From Mucilaginibacter gossypii (lineage in GTDB: Bacteria; Bacteroidota; Bacteroidia; Sphingobacteriales; Sphingobacteriaceae), in contig NZ_FNCG01000004.1 in NCBI RefSeq assembly GCF_900100945.1, positions 521,345 to 585,344 of the forward strand: 64,000 nucleotides of DNA. Direction: 5' to 3'. Below, piece by piece: positions 28,362 to 37,874 of the stretch; positions within the stretch are counted from its first letter, which is position 1, and each line of letters starts with the position of its first letter. The notes under the pieces are model-generated. The model had not been told where the DNA came from. It saw only the letters and a list, made by a program, of their open reading frames with translations, and searched no databases. A program made the translations under genes and the position numbers.

Positions 28362-28729
28362 TTAAACCTTACATTCGAAGCATAAAAGTTGTTTTCGGGA
28401 TACTATTATTAATTGGCTTAACTATTTACGCAGTTAGACGCGAAATTCCGTTGAAACGTAATATTCAAGGTTTTGTAAAAGAGAACTTTCCTGTTTATAA
28501 AAATTATGAATATATTGATGTGCAACAATTAGGACATTTGGATCTAAAGTCGCAGATTCAGTTTGGTATAATTATAAGCCCCCAAGAACTGGATAGGTTG
28601 TCGTCATCTGATACGCGTGTGTTTGTTCACAAATTTAGACTCAATGATACATTATATAAACTTAATTTGTGTGTTAATTCAAAAGACAGTGTGATTGCTA
28701 TGGGTAAACCACTAAAAGTTTTATGGTAA
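28352..28729 (+). CDS. Single-helix anchored protein of the AT-rich island
   Basis: A 125-residue protein from the ATG at 28352. One helix at residues about 11-28 (KVVFGILLLIGLTIYAVRRE) anchors a C-terminal domain of about 95 residues that lacks Cys clusters and shows alternating strands (QIQFGIIISPQELDRL, VFVHKFRLNDTLYKLNLCV). An earlier start at 28292 would add 20 hydrophobic residues, but it overlaps the preceding gene heavily. No family recognised. It shares the low GC content of the two genes before it and closes the island. Confidence 0.75.
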   Translation: MGLIKPYIRSIKVVFGILLLIGLTIYAVRREIPLKRNIQGFVKENFPVYKNYEYIDVQQLGHLDLKSQIQFGIIISPQELDRLSSSDTRVFVHKFRLNDTLYKLNLCVNSKDSVIAMGKPLKVLW

Positions 28730-28858
28730 ATTAACTTCCCGTGTTGCGTAATCGTGCGGTTCTATAAGTAGTCACGGGTATCCGGATCTCAATCCCTCGC
28801 TGCATATGCGCCAGTATCTGAAATGTTTTTGGGCGTGGGTCGGCAATGTGCTACCAAT

Positions 28859-28884
28859 AAAAAAAGGCCTTTTTCAAGGCCCTT
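28859..28884 (-). terminator. Terminator of the desaturase gene
   Basis: Read leftward, GGGCCTT, four bases, AAGGCC, then seven T. It begins about 12 bases past the stop of the desaturase gene at 28896. Confidence 0.8.
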
Positions 28885-28895
28885 TCTCATTTTTA

Positions 28896-29933
28896 TTATT
28901 TCTCAACATCAATAAGCTCCGGCTTTGTGGCTTCGGACTTGCTGAGGTCAATATCCGGTTTTGAAATATCTGTTAGCGCTACGCGGCCACGGTCTTTACG
29001 CAGGATGCGGTTAAACAACGAGATCTCCCTGTCGAACAAAAACTGGAAAAACAGTTTGGTCCATGAGGTGTGATAGTATAATGTATCATAATATTCCGGG
29101 GCAGTTTTCCTAATCTCGGGGAGCTTGTTCCATGGGATAGAAGGGAAATCATGGTGCTCATTGTGGAAGCCCACATTAAATGCTACCGCGTTAAGGTTGC
29201 CATAATAGCTGTATGTTTCCTGTTCTTCGGTAACGGTAAGGTAATGTTCCTGGATCCAGCGGGCGCCCAGCGGGTGCAGGCCAACTGAAAAAGAAAAGCT
29301 TAACAGCAGAAACGCTACTGCATGCCAGCCCATGAAATAAGCGATAGCGGTTGTAAATGCTGCCTGTAATAACCAGTTTGTCAGGATCCAGCCGTCAAAA
29401 GGATGGATTTCCCTTAAACGTGAAAGGCGAAACAATTGAAATACCGGGAAAAACAGCAGCCAGATTGCTTTACCAAAAAATGAATTGCTGATCAGTTTGG
29501 CTTCCCAGCGGTTAGGCAAATCGGCGTCAAGCTCATGCACACCTTGGAAAGAGTGATGCTTGATGTGGTATTTTTCGAATGAAATAGCGCTTGGCAATAT
29601 CTGCGGTAAATTGGCAAACATGGATGCCCAACGGTTTGCGTTGCGGTTTTTAAACAGCAGCTGGTGTGTACATTCATGGATCATTACAAACAGCGCATGA
29701 TCGGCAAAAGCGCCGAGCAAATAAGCCGCTCCGAAAACTATCCACCATGACTGGTCGCGTACAAACCAGGCTAAAACAACCTGGAAAGCTACTAAACCAA
29801 TAATGGCCCATATGGTTGCGGGGTTTTTACCAATAAGCTTTCGCAATTGCGGAAACTCCTTCAAGATTTTTTTTGTGCGGATACGATGAGGTTCAGACTC
29901 CTGGGAATAAACAAAATCAGTCTTTTTAATCAT
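28896..29933 (-). CDS. Dihydroceramide delta-4-desaturase-like fatty acid desaturase
   Basis: A 345-residue membrane desaturase with the three His boxes: HECTH (86-90), HIKHH (123-127) and HNEHH (257-261). The arrangement and the segments FANLPQILPSAISFEKYH, ETYSYYGNLNAVAFNVGFHN and HHDFPSIPW, then APEYYDTL and SW, match eukaryotic DEGS1-type sphingolipid delta-4 desaturases more than bacterial fatty acyl desaturases. It likely introduces a double bond into the sphingoid base in the inner membrane, using di-iron. Sphingolipids are normal in Sphingobacteriaceae. It has its own terminator and appears monocistronic. The acidic C-terminal tail (after 315) is extra. Confidence 0.9.
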   Translation of the reverse strand: MIKKTDFVYSQESEPHRIRTKKILKEFPQLRKLIGKNPATIWAIIGLVAFQVVLAWFVRDQSWWIVFGAAYLLGAFADHALFVMIHECTHQLLFKNRNANRWASMFANLPQILPSAISFEKYHIKHHSFQGVHELDADLPNRWEAKLISNSFFGKAIWLLFFPVFQLFRLSRLREIHPFDGWILTNWLLQAAFTTAIAYFMGWHAVAFLLLSFSFSVGLHPLGARWIQEHYLTVTEEQETYSYYGNLNAVAFNVGFHNEHHDFPSIPWNKLPEIRKTAPEYYDTLYYHTSWTKLFFQFLFDREISLFNRILRKDRGRVALTDISKPDIDLSKSEATKPELIDVEK

Positions 29934-30063
29934 ATAGTGTTAAAACGTTAAATATAACGATAACGTGCGCAAAAGTTCATTTTTTTGTAAAAATTAATTA
30001 GCAATATTAGGAATAAACAAAATCTTCACGATCATTTCATATAAATTTTATACATAATTTACG

Positions 30064-31065
30064 TTAGTTTTGCTTAAAAACAAGCACCTTAAAAGTATTT
30101 GGAATGGCTTTACGTGTACCGGGCTCAAACTGTGCAACGCTTAAATAAATTTTGTGGGTTTTGGCGTCAAGTGTCATCGTGCGGGCCCGTTCGGCAGTTT
30201 TTAGGGTTTGGATCACCTCATATTCATCAGCCGATTTTTGTTTGATGACGGTAGTGGTGCCATCGCCGCATGAGCAAAATATAAGTTTGGTTTCAGGGTC
30301 ATAAACTACCGCGTCAACACCCGCGCCAATTGGCAGGGTAGCAGTCACTTTACCTGTTTTGATATCAACAACACTCACCCCTTTATTTTCGCGGCAAACG
30401 GTAAACAATTTCTGATTAGCGGCATCAAGCGCTAAGCCTGTTGGGCCGCCGCAGGGGGCAAGGGGATAGTTTTTAACCACTTTAAGGCTTTTGCTATCAA
30501 TAACATTCAGGCTGCTTTTATCTTCAAGGTTATTGTAGATTTTACCTTTACCGTCCGATACTGCAAACTCGGGGCCGCCGCCAAGTGCAACCGTGCCAAC
30601 CTGTTTAAGCGTTGCCGGGTTAATTACCGATGAATTATTGCTTTCGCCGTTAAAGGTAAACACCCGGTCGGAGTAGGGGTCATACATAATGGCATCCGGG
30701 CCATTAGCATTGGTAAGGGCAATGGTAGTTATGGTTTTAAAAGTTTTTAAGTCAAAAACAACTACGCCATTTGCCTTGCCATCGCTGATGAAACCACGAT
30801 TAAGTTTATTTACTATGGCTATGCCGTGAACGCCTTTCATGTTATCAATAACGCCAACCGGCTTTTCGGTATCCAGGTTAATGACATTTACAGCGGTGCC
30901 ATGCGATACATACAGGTTGCGGTTGATCTTGTCTATAGCCAGGTAATCGTAACCTCCATCACCCGGTAGCGCGATGGTTTTATCGGCCACATAGGTTTGC
31001 GCGTTCAGTTTAAAAGGAGCTATACCTGCTATGAGCAAGGCTACGGCCAAAATTTGCTTTTTCAT
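30064..31065 (-). CDS. Exported YncE-like beta-propeller protein
   Basis: A 333-residue exported protein (signal MKKQILAVALLIAGIAPFKL, then NAQ). It consists of repeated blades of the YncE/YVTN type: INRNLYVSHGTAVNVINLDT, AIVNKLNRGFISDGKANG, DPYSDRVFTFNGE, NQKLFTVCRENKGVSVVD and CSCGDGTTTVI. It is probably a seven-bladed periplasmic propeller. It follows the RND pump gene by 56 bases on the same strand, so it may be the last gene of the efflux operon, perhaps a substrate sensor or a metal-binding accessory. That role is inferred only. Confidence 0.85.
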   Translation of the reverse strand: MKKQILAVALLIAGIAPFKLNAQTYVADKTIALPGDGGYDYLAIDKINRNLYVSHGTAVNVINLDTEKPVGVIDNMKGVHGIAIVNKLNRGFISDGKANGVVVFDLKTFKTITTIALTNANGPDAIMYDPYSDRVFTFNGESNNSSVINPATLKQVGTVALGGGPEFAVSDGKGKIYNNLEDKSSLNVIDSKSLKVVKNYPLAPCGGPTGLALDAANQKLFTVCRENKGVSVVDIKTGKVTATLPIGAGVDAVVYDPETKLIFCSCGDGTTTVIKQKSADEYEVIQTLKTAERARTMTLDAKTHKIYLSVAQFEPGTRKAIPNTFKVLVFKQN

Positions 31066-31121
31066 TTTTCGGGAGTGTTTATTGCCATGAAATTAAGTCC
31101 CGAATCTGTAAAAATGCTGTG

Positions 31122-34100
31122 TTAACCGCGGTGGCTTTCATTAATTTCATTTAAATGGGTGTTAAACCCTTTGCTGTACAATATACGGAGCATTGCCGGT
31201 AAAACAATAAGCAGTAATGGCAACGCCGCTAAAAATCCGCCGATAACCGCAATAGCCAGTGGCTGATGTAATTGCGCGCCCGCACCTATGCCTAAAGCAA
31301 GCGGCAACAGGGCTATAATAGCGCCCAACGCGGTCATCAGTTTTGGTCTTAAACGGGTACTGATGGCAAAGGTTATAGCGGCGTCAATGTTTTTATTTTC
31401 ATTTTCGATAGCGCTTTCCTTAAACTGCAGAAAGGTGAAAATGGCGTTTTCACCAATAATGCCTACAATCATAATCAACCCCGTATAGCTGCCCACATTG
31501 AGCGGCGTACCGGTAATAAATAAGGCCAGGAAGCTACCGGCGATACCTAAAATGCCAATCATCAAAATAAGCAGTGCTATCCTGAACTGCCTGAACAGGA
31601 ATAATATCACACCAAAAACCAGTAAACAGGCAGTTATCAGGATAATAAGCAATTCTTTAAATGACTGCTGCTGCTGGGCGTAAGCTCCTCCGTACTCCAC
31701 ATGGTAACCCGTTGGCAGGTTTACGTTGTCATGGATGGTTTTTTGAATGGATGTTATTACAGTACCCAGGTCGCTGCCTTCTAGCCGGGCGCTCACTACA
31801 TTCATGCTTTGCAGGTTTTCGCGGTTGATCTCGGCATCGCCAGGCCTTAGCTCTACCGAGGCAAGTTCGGTTATAGGGATGAGTTTACCGTTGGGTAAAA
31901 ATATATGCAGGTTATGGATATCATTCACGTTAAGCGAGCGGTTACCCGGGTAAACCATGCGAATGGGTGAGAGTTGTTCTTTCTCCAGTAAGCTGCCTAT
32001 CACATTACCTTCCAGCGCGGTTTGGATCTGCATTTGCAGATCGGCGGCGGTAATTCCATACTGTGCGATTTTGCTGTAATGGGGTTGAATGCTTACCGAA
32101 GGACCGGCGATAACAATACCCGGCAGCACATCGGCAGTGCCTTTTACTTTTTCAACCAGCCCGGCTATCTGCCTTGACAGGTTTTGCAATGTTTGTTGAT
32201 TATCACCAAATACTTTGATCTCGATAGGCTCGGCTGATGTGGTGAGGTCGCCAAGCATATCGGATATCACCTGGCCAAACTCAACCTGCAGCGCGGGTTG
32301 GGTTTCTTCAACTATTTTGCGCAAATCGCTGATCACCTCTTCGGTGCTTTTGGTGCGATCTTTTTTTAGCTGGATAAGATAATCGCCGCTGTTAGGCTCT
32401 GTAATAAAAAAGCCCATTTGTGTACCCGTGCGGCGCGAATAGGCAGTTACATCCGGATGTTTTATGATCTGTTTTTCTATCTGGCGCAACATCCGGTCGG
32501 TTTCTTCCAGTGATGTTCCGGGAGGCGATTTGTAATCGAGCACGATGGCGCCTTCGTCCATATCGGGCAGGAAGCCGGTCTCCAGCAATGGGGGCACAAT
32601 CACAATTACGGCAGCCAACGCGGCAATAATGATAAGGCTTACATAAGGGCGCAGGATAAAGAAGCTTACCCACTTTTGTTGCTTAACTGTATGTATTTCT
32701 TCTGCCTTGGCTTTTGCTGTATTTAATTTAGGCTTACGCGTTACGAGCAGGTAAATTACCGGTAAACCGATCCAGGTTACAAAGAATGAACTCAGCAAGG
32801 TAATGATCATGGTATCGGTAAGCACCTTGAAGTAGGCCCCGGCCACACCCGTCATCAAAACAAACGGAATAAAAATTACGATGGTACTAATAGATGAGCC
32901 CACCATGGCCGGGAAAAGATAATCAATAGCCTTGCGTACCAAATGGCTGCTCAGCTCATCAGGGTGTTCTTCATGTACCCGGTGGATCTGCTCAACCACT
33001 ACAATGGCATCGTCAATAATTAACCCTATGGATGCTGCGATAGCACCCAGCGTCATGATATTAAAAGTATAGCCAAGCCAGTACAGTATAAGTAATGTAA
33101 GCCCAAGTGTAACCGGGATGGTAATCAATATGGTTATACTTGCCTTGAACGATCTTAAGAAGATAACCGCCACAATAATAGCCAGGAGTAAGCCTACCCA
33201 AAGGCTGTCGCTCACACTCCTAACCGAATCGTTCACAAAATCGGCCTGAACATAATATGGCCGTATACTTATACCCCGCGGGAGTAGTTTTTTCAGCGCG
33301 TCAATCTTATCAGCCATATCGTTACTCACCGAAATTAGGTTGGCATTGGGTTGCTTCACTACGGCTATCAGTACCCCATCATGACCGTTGGCGTTGATGC
33401 GGGTGTATTCAATCCCTTCGTTAACCTGGATGCTTGCAAAATCCTTGAGCCGAACTATCCTTTTGCGGTTGTTGCTGATCACCAGGTCTTCCAACTGATC
33501 TTTGGCGTTGATGGTAGCATCAGTAACAGTGAGGTACATGCGCTTATAATCAGACAGGTAACCCTCTGATTTTACAAAATTGGTAGTAGCAAGCGTATTG
33601 CTGATAATATCAGGCGTAAGGCCTAATGAGGTCATTTTTTGCTGATCGAGCGTGAGCCAGTATTCTTTGAGTTTACCGCCGATCACCCTGATCTCCGATA
33701 CCCCGTCGACCTGCGAAAGGAATGGTTTTACCGTGTAAGTAGCTAATTGCCTTAACTCGATAGGAGACAGGTTGTGGCTTTCCAGTGTGTACCCGCTTAC
33801 CGGTAAAATGGAAGGGTTCATTTTGGCTACGCTGATATTTACATCGACAGGAAGGTCGTTCTTGATCTGGTCGATGCTCGACTGGATACGCTGCTGGCTC
33901 AGGTCGATATCAGCATTCCAGTTGAGCAGTGCTGAAATTTCACAGCTTCCCCTGCTGGTAGTACTGCGTACCAGTTGCAGATCCGGCACCTGCTTAATGG
34001 CATTTTCCAGCGGTTTGGTAACCGTAACCATCATTTTATTTACCGGCTGCAGGCCCTCGTCGGCAATGATTTTGATCTTTGGGAAAGTGATTTCAGGAAA

Positions 34101-34211
34101 AAGCGAAGTTTGCAGTTTTGAATAGGCAAACAAACCGCCCATAATAATCAGGGCAAGTACCAGGCCTAAAGGCTTGCGGTGGGTTATGAAGTAATTTTTT
34201 CGCTGGTTCAT
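31122..34211 (-). CDS. RND-family efflux pump, inner-membrane permease
   Basis: A 1029-residue RND permease from the ATG at 34211 (a TTG at 34229 would add six). Twelve helices and two large periplasmic loops are visible in the sequence. Helix 4 carries the proton-relay acids in SIGLIIDDAIVVVEQIHRV. The segment LPDMDEGAIVLDYKSPPGTS with LEETDRML resembles pumps of the metal-efflux branch (CusA/CzcA), but the rest could be a drug pump, so the substrate is open. It works with the adaptor at 34373 and the outer-membrane channel at 35301, all in one operon below a two-component system. Confidence 0.93.
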   Translation of the reverse strand: MNQRKNYFITHRKPLGLVLALIIMGGLFAYSKLQTSLFPEITFPKIKIIADEGLQPVNKMMVTVTKPLENAIKQVPDLQLVRSTTSRGSCEISALLNWNADIDLSQQRIQSSIDQIKNDLPVDVNISVAKMNPSILPVSGYTLESHNLSPIELRQLATYTVKPFLSQVDGVSEIRVIGGKLKEYWLTLDQQKMTSLGLTPDIISNTLATTNFVKSEGYLSDYKRMYLTVTDATINAKDQLEDLVISNNRKRIVRLKDFASIQVNEGIEYTRINANGHDGVLIAVVKQPNANLISVSNDMADKIDALKKLLPRGISIRPYYVQADFVNDSVRSVSDSLWVGLLLAIIVAVIFLRSFKASITILITIPVTLGLTLLILYWLGYTFNIMTLGAIAASIGLIIDDAIVVVEQIHRVHEEHPDELSSHLVRKAIDYLFPAMVGSSISTIVIFIPFVLMTGVAGAYFKVLTDTMIITLLSSFFVTWIGLPVIYLLVTRKPKLNTAKAKAEEIHTVKQQKWVSFFILRPYVSLIIIAALAAVIVIVPPLLETGFLPDMDEGAIVLDYKSPPGTSLEETDRMLRQIEKQIIKHPDVTAYSRRTGTQMGFFITEPNSGDYLIQLKKDRTKSTEEVISDLRKIVEETQPALQVEFGQVISDMLGDLTTSAEPIEIKVFGDNQQTLQNLSRQIAGLVEKVKGTADVLPGIVIAGPSVSIQPHYSKIAQYGITAADLQMQIQTALEGNVIGSLLEKEQLSPIRMVYPGNRSLNVNDIHNLHIFLPNGKLIPITELASVELRPGDAEINRENLQSMNVVSARLEGSDLGTVITSIQKTIHDNVNLPTGYHVEYGGAYAQQQQSFKELLIILITACLLVFGVILFLFRQFRIALLILMIGILGIAGSFLALFITGTPLNVGSYTGLIMIVGIIGENAIFTFLQFKESAIENENKNIDAAITFAISTRLRPKLMTALGAIIALLPLALGIGAGAQLHQPLAIAVIGGFLAALPLLLIVLPAMLRILYSKGFNTHLNEINESHRG

Positions 34212-34372
34212 AGTATAAACCCCACTCAACCCGCTCAGCCAATCGGCGGAAAGGTTTAAAATAGCTCTCTGATCGTGGGATGGTCAGAAAGTTTTCTTGT
34301 ATTTATCTAAGTCCAGATCTCTTTTTTAAAGCTCTCTTAAAAGTCTTCCCTTTAAGGGAGATTTAGAGGGGC

Positions 34373-35299
34373 TTACTCTACAATTTTCACTTTAGCCGTA
34401 TCTGCCAGTCCATAATTACCTGTTGCTACAATTTTATCGCCTGGCAAAAATTTGGGGGTTAAAATTTCCACCCTGCCGCCGGTTTCAATGCCTTTGGTTA
34501 TGGCAGTTTTTACGGCGGTAGTAGGATTGATCAGCTTCATTACCCAAAACTCCGTTTGTGTTTCATTGCTTAGTATGGCCGATTTTGGAAGTGATAGCGT
34601 ATGCGGGCGTATCGTTTTAATGATCCGCGCTTTGGCTACCAAATTTTCGGGAATGGGATTGGCGCTGTTTACCTTAAGCACAATGCCCTGGGTTTGCGAT
34701 AATGAATCAACAGCGGGCATTGATGAGCTTACCTGTGCCGTAAGTTTTTCACCGCCGGGCAGTACAAGTTGTACGTCCTGATTGTTTTTTACATAGCTAC
34801 GCAGTTCATAAGGCAATTGCATCACAAATACAAAGCTTGAGCGGTCGCTGATCACGGCAAGCTGCTCGCCATCCTGCACATAATCGCCTTGTTGATGGTT
34901 GAGTTGGGTAACGTAGCCATTACCGGCAGCTTTTATTTTATTTACGCCCGAAAACTTAAACGTAGTATCCAGCACATTGATGCTGTTGCCAATGCTTTGC
35001 GCTTCCTTGGTTTTTATGCTGAATAAAAACTCGCCTTTATTTACATAGTGCCCCGGCAGGATATTTACCTTTTGGATATACCCGTTGGCATTTGCCTTAA
35101 CAACATTTTTTTGTTGAAAAACAGATGTGGCGCTAAGGTCAATGTAATCAACCATAGCACTATTGGCAACCGTGGTTACGGTTACGGGCGTTTGAGCTGC
35201 TGTTTCTGCATCGCCGGCATCATCTGCAGGAGTGTTGCCTTTGCAGCTATACAGCAAGGTTAAAAGGCCTGCAAACAGGTATATATGTTTAAATTTCAT
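34373..35299 (-). CDS. RND efflux periplasmic adaptor lipoprotein
   Basis: A 308-residue lipoprotein (signal MKFKHIYLFAGLLTLLY, then SCKG). It has the adaptor layout: a barrel-sandwich lipoyl half (VVKANANGYIQKVNILPGHY with VNKGEFLF), almost no alpha hairpin, the second lipoyl half (IKAAGNGYVTQLNHQQGDYV), then a beta barrel and a membrane-proximal domain near GDKIVATGNYGLAD. The short length for the family reflects the missing hairpin. It links the permease at 31122 to the channel at 35301, two bases upstream. Confidence 0.93.
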   Translation of the reverse strand: MKFKHIYLFAGLLTLLYSCKGNTPADDAGDAETAAQTPVTVTTVANSAMVDYIDLSATSVFQQKNVVKANANGYIQKVNILPGHYVNKGEFLFSIKTKEAQSIGNSINVLDTTFKFSGVNKIKAAGNGYVTQLNHQQGDYVQDGEQLAVISDRSSFVFVMQLPYELRSYVKNNQDVQLVLPGGEKLTAQVSSSMPAVDSLSQTQGIVLKVNSANPIPENLVAKARIIKTIRPHTLSLPKSAILSNETQTEFWVMKLINPTTAVKTAITKGIETGGRVEILTPKFLPGDKIVATGNYGLADTAKVKIVE

Positions 35300-35300
35300 G

Positions 35301-36548
35301 TTATTTATTCCAGTAATTGAGCTGATTAATGAGCTGCAGCTTATTAATATTGGTTTGTGTTTTAAGGTTTTTTATAGCAAGATAATTATTAATCGCCAGC
35401 ACCAGGTCGGCTACCCGCACATCGCCGGTTTGCAGGAGTTGGGTGTCAACTTTTACCAGGCTTTCGGTGTATTTCATTTGGTCGTCAATCTGGTTTAGCA
35501 GTTTCTCTGAACCATCAATCTGTTGGTTTAGCTGGGCAATCTGCTGGCGGTATTGGGTATCAAAAAACGCTTTATAGCTGCGCCGGGTATCCTCTTCTAA
35601 CGAAAGCTTGCGGTACTGGATCTTACGCTGGCCTCCATCATATAATGGCAGGGTAAAACTAAAACCAACGCTGGCCCCGAAATTTTTATACGCTGGTCCG
35701 CTCAGGAAATCAGAATTGTAACCGCCGTCGGCCAGCAGGTTGATCTTGGGCTTGTAGCTGAAATCAACTAATGAACGGCTATTCACCAGCTTAAGGCTGT
35801 CCGTTTTATACTGGTTGAAAAAGATGCTGTTGCTGATATCGGCCCGGATAGTTTTTTGAATACCGGGATCCTGTAATTCGATGTAACTGGTATCGGCAAT
35901 GCCGGTTAAATAGTTAAGCGTTGTATAGTCATTTTTATATTGCAGCCTTGCCTGCGACAGTGTTAACTCTTGCTGCTTAAGGGTAACCAGAAAGGTAAGG
36001 TAATCGCTTTGGCGATAAACATTGGTGCGCGTTAGTTTTTTAAGCAGCGCTTCCTCCCGGTTAAGCAGGCTGATCACTTCCTGGTTAAATTTTACCTGCT
36101 GCAGGCTGCCAAATGCGGCGATGTATTGTGCAGTGACTGCTTTTTTCAAATCCTGTTCGGATATTTTAGCGGTATTGAGCACCGATTGCGACTGTAGCTT
36201 AACGGCGTCGATCTGCGCGGCGATATTTTTTTTGCTATCCAGCGATTGATTGATGCCTAATAGTGCATTAAGCGTATGCTCGTTGGTTATAGCAGGGGCA
36301 TAGCCATAGCCGCCGGCAACCGGCGCGTAAAGACCGGCACTGTTAGCGCTTACCTGTGGCCTGTAACCTGCCCTGATCCGGAGGCTGTCCAGTTGGCCTG
36401 ACGCAACCTGGTTTTGCAGGTCCTTTAACAGCGGGCTGTTGCTTTTGGCAAGCTCCAGGTAATGTTCAAGATTGTAGGTTTGTGCCTGTATAGCAGCACT
36501 AAACAGGCAAAATAAAAAGCCGAAAACCCATTTTATCCGGATGGTCAA
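35301..36548 (-). CDS. TolC-family outer-membrane efflux channel
   Basis: A 415-residue TolC-like protein with a signal peptide (IKWVFGFLFCLFSAAIQAQT). The sequence shows two long helical repeats of the TolC kind: YLELAKSNSPLLKDLQNQV near the start and a matching FSFTLPLYDGGQRKIQYR near residue 295, followed by coiled helices to the end. It forms the outer-membrane duct for the pump. It lies two bases upstream of the adaptor gene and 78 bases below the sensor kinase gene. Family length is normal. Confidence 0.92.
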   Translation of the reverse strand: MTIRIKWVFGFLFCLFSAAIQAQTYNLEHYLELAKSNSPLLKDLQNQVASGQLDSLRIRAGYRPQVSANSAGLYAPVAGGYGYAPAITNEHTLNALLGINQSLDSKKNIAAQIDAVKLQSQSVLNTAKISEQDLKKAVTAQYIAAFGSLQQVKFNQEVISLLNREEALLKKLTRTNVYRQSDYLTFLVTLKQQELTLSQARLQYKNDYTTLNYLTGIADTSYIELQDPGIQKTIRADISNSIFFNQYKTDSLKLVNSRSLVDFSYKPKINLLADGGYNSDFLSGPAYKNFGASVGFSFTLPLYDGGQRKIQYRKLSLEEDTRRSYKAFFDTQYRQQIAQLNQQIDGSEKLLNQIDDQMKYTESLVKVDTQLLQTGDVRVADLVLAINNYLAIKNLKTQTNINKLQLINQLNYWNK

Positions 36549-36626
36549 AATAATGCGTATTGTGTTAAATAATAGCTAAGCTACACGATAATTCTGGAAA
36601 AAATTGGTAGGGGCAGTGTAACAAAT

Positions 36627-37874
36627 TTAAAAGTTAACCGTGAAGATATGGTAAAGTTCTTCATAACTGTAAACCAGCTGATAACCCAAACTTTCGCAGA
36701 TCTGTTTGGAGATAGTGAGCCCCAGGCCGCTGCCTTCGGATGTGGATGCTTTATGAAAACGTGTAAAGATATTTTCAGGATTCAAGGCTACTTGCTCACC
36801 GGTGTTTTTGATAGTTAAATTTTGGCTTGTGAGGCTGATGATGATCTCGCCGTTAGTTCGGTTATGCCGAACAGCGTTGATGATTAGGTTATTTAACAAT
36901 ATCTCAATAAGGTAATTGCTGGCATCAATTTCTTTTTCGCCAATTGTTGAAATAACCGTTATTTCTTTGTCGTTGAAAATATCTTCCAATTGATACAGCA
37001 AATCATCTATAAGTTCCTGCAAATCCAGGTGCTGTCGATCGTTCAGTAGTTTGTTCTCAATCTTGACCAATAATAACAACGATTGATTAAGCCTGCTCAG
37101 GCGGGATACAGCACTGTAAAGGTCATTGAGCAATTTACTTTGATGCTCACTAAAGTTTTCTGTCTGGATTAGGGTATCCAGTTTTGAATTGATCACAGCG
37201 ATAGGGGTAAGCAATTCGTGCGAGGCGTTTTCGGTAAAGGTTTTAAGGTCTTTGTAGTCTTTTTTTACCCGTTCGGCCATGGCGGTAACTTCGGCCTGGA
37301 GTTCGTTAAACTCGTCGATAGTGGTATTGGGAGATGGCATTTCGCGGCTATCGGTAACGTTAAATAGTTTCAACTCGCTCAGGATACTGTAAAATGGCTG
37401 CCAAAGCCGGCTCAATATGAGGCGATTGGTAATTACCAGCACCAGCAGCAGTAATAAGATAACGCCAATGGTAATGCCGAAGATGATCTGGATCAGATCT
37501 TCCGTTTCTACTTTTGATTCAACTATCAGAATTTTATAATACCTGTCGCCAACTTTTACCGAACTGACCAAACCGCGACCTGATTCCGGCTCGTCTTTTT
37601 CGCGGTAATAAGTAGTGTTAAAAAATTCGCGTTTAACGGAATTGGGTTCGGCCGAAATAAAGGTGATCTGCTGATCTTTAGAGGCGAAAACCTGGGGCAG
37701 GTGGTGATTGAGCTTTACGTAATCAAAAACTTCCTGCTCTTCAACCTTAAGTGAATTGTCTTTTTGATTAGTAAGGATGAGGCTGATGGCCTGGTAATAA
37801 ATGGCACCGGTTATCAGCATGATAACGATAGTAGCAATTAAATTTACCCGGTTATACCTTTCCGAAAGCTTCAT
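36627..37874 (-). CDS. Sensor histidine kinase of the efflux operon
   Basis: A 415-residue inner-membrane kinase. Helix 1 (ATIVIMLITGAIYYQAISLI) and helix 2 (IIFGITIGVILLLLLVLVIT) enclose a periplasmic sensor of about 110 residues. Then come a HAMP-like segment, the H box FTENASHELLTPIAV with the phosphorylated His, the N box NNLIINAVRHN and the G box GSGLGLTISKQI. Its start codon shares one base with the stop of the regulator gene, so the pair is coupled. It probably senses an extracytoplasmic signal that induces the efflux genes downstream. Confidence 0.94.
   Translation of the reverse strand: MKLSERYNRVNLIATIVIMLITGAIYYQAISLILTNQKDNSLKVEEQEVFDYVKLNHHLPQVFASKDQQITFISAEPNSVKREFFNTTYYREKDEPESGRGLVSSVKVGDRYYKILIVESKVETEDLIQIIFGITIGVILLLLLVLVITNRLILSRLWQPFYSILSELKLFNVTDSREMPSPNTTIDEFNELQAEVTAMAERVKKDYKDLKTFTENASHELLTPIAVINSKLDTLIQTENFSEHQSKLLNDLYSAVSRLSRLNQSLLLLVKIENKLLNDRQHLDLQELIDDLLYQLEDIFNDKEITVISTIGEKEIDASNYLIEILLNNLIINAVRHNRTNGEIIISLTSQNLTIKNTGEQVALNPENIFTRFHKASTSEGSGLGLTISKQICESLGYQLVYSYEELYHIFTVNF

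Noticed and set aside
28859..28884. Terminator belonging to the AT-rich island
   Set aside because: It is close to the desaturase stop and its T-run is in the leftward direction.
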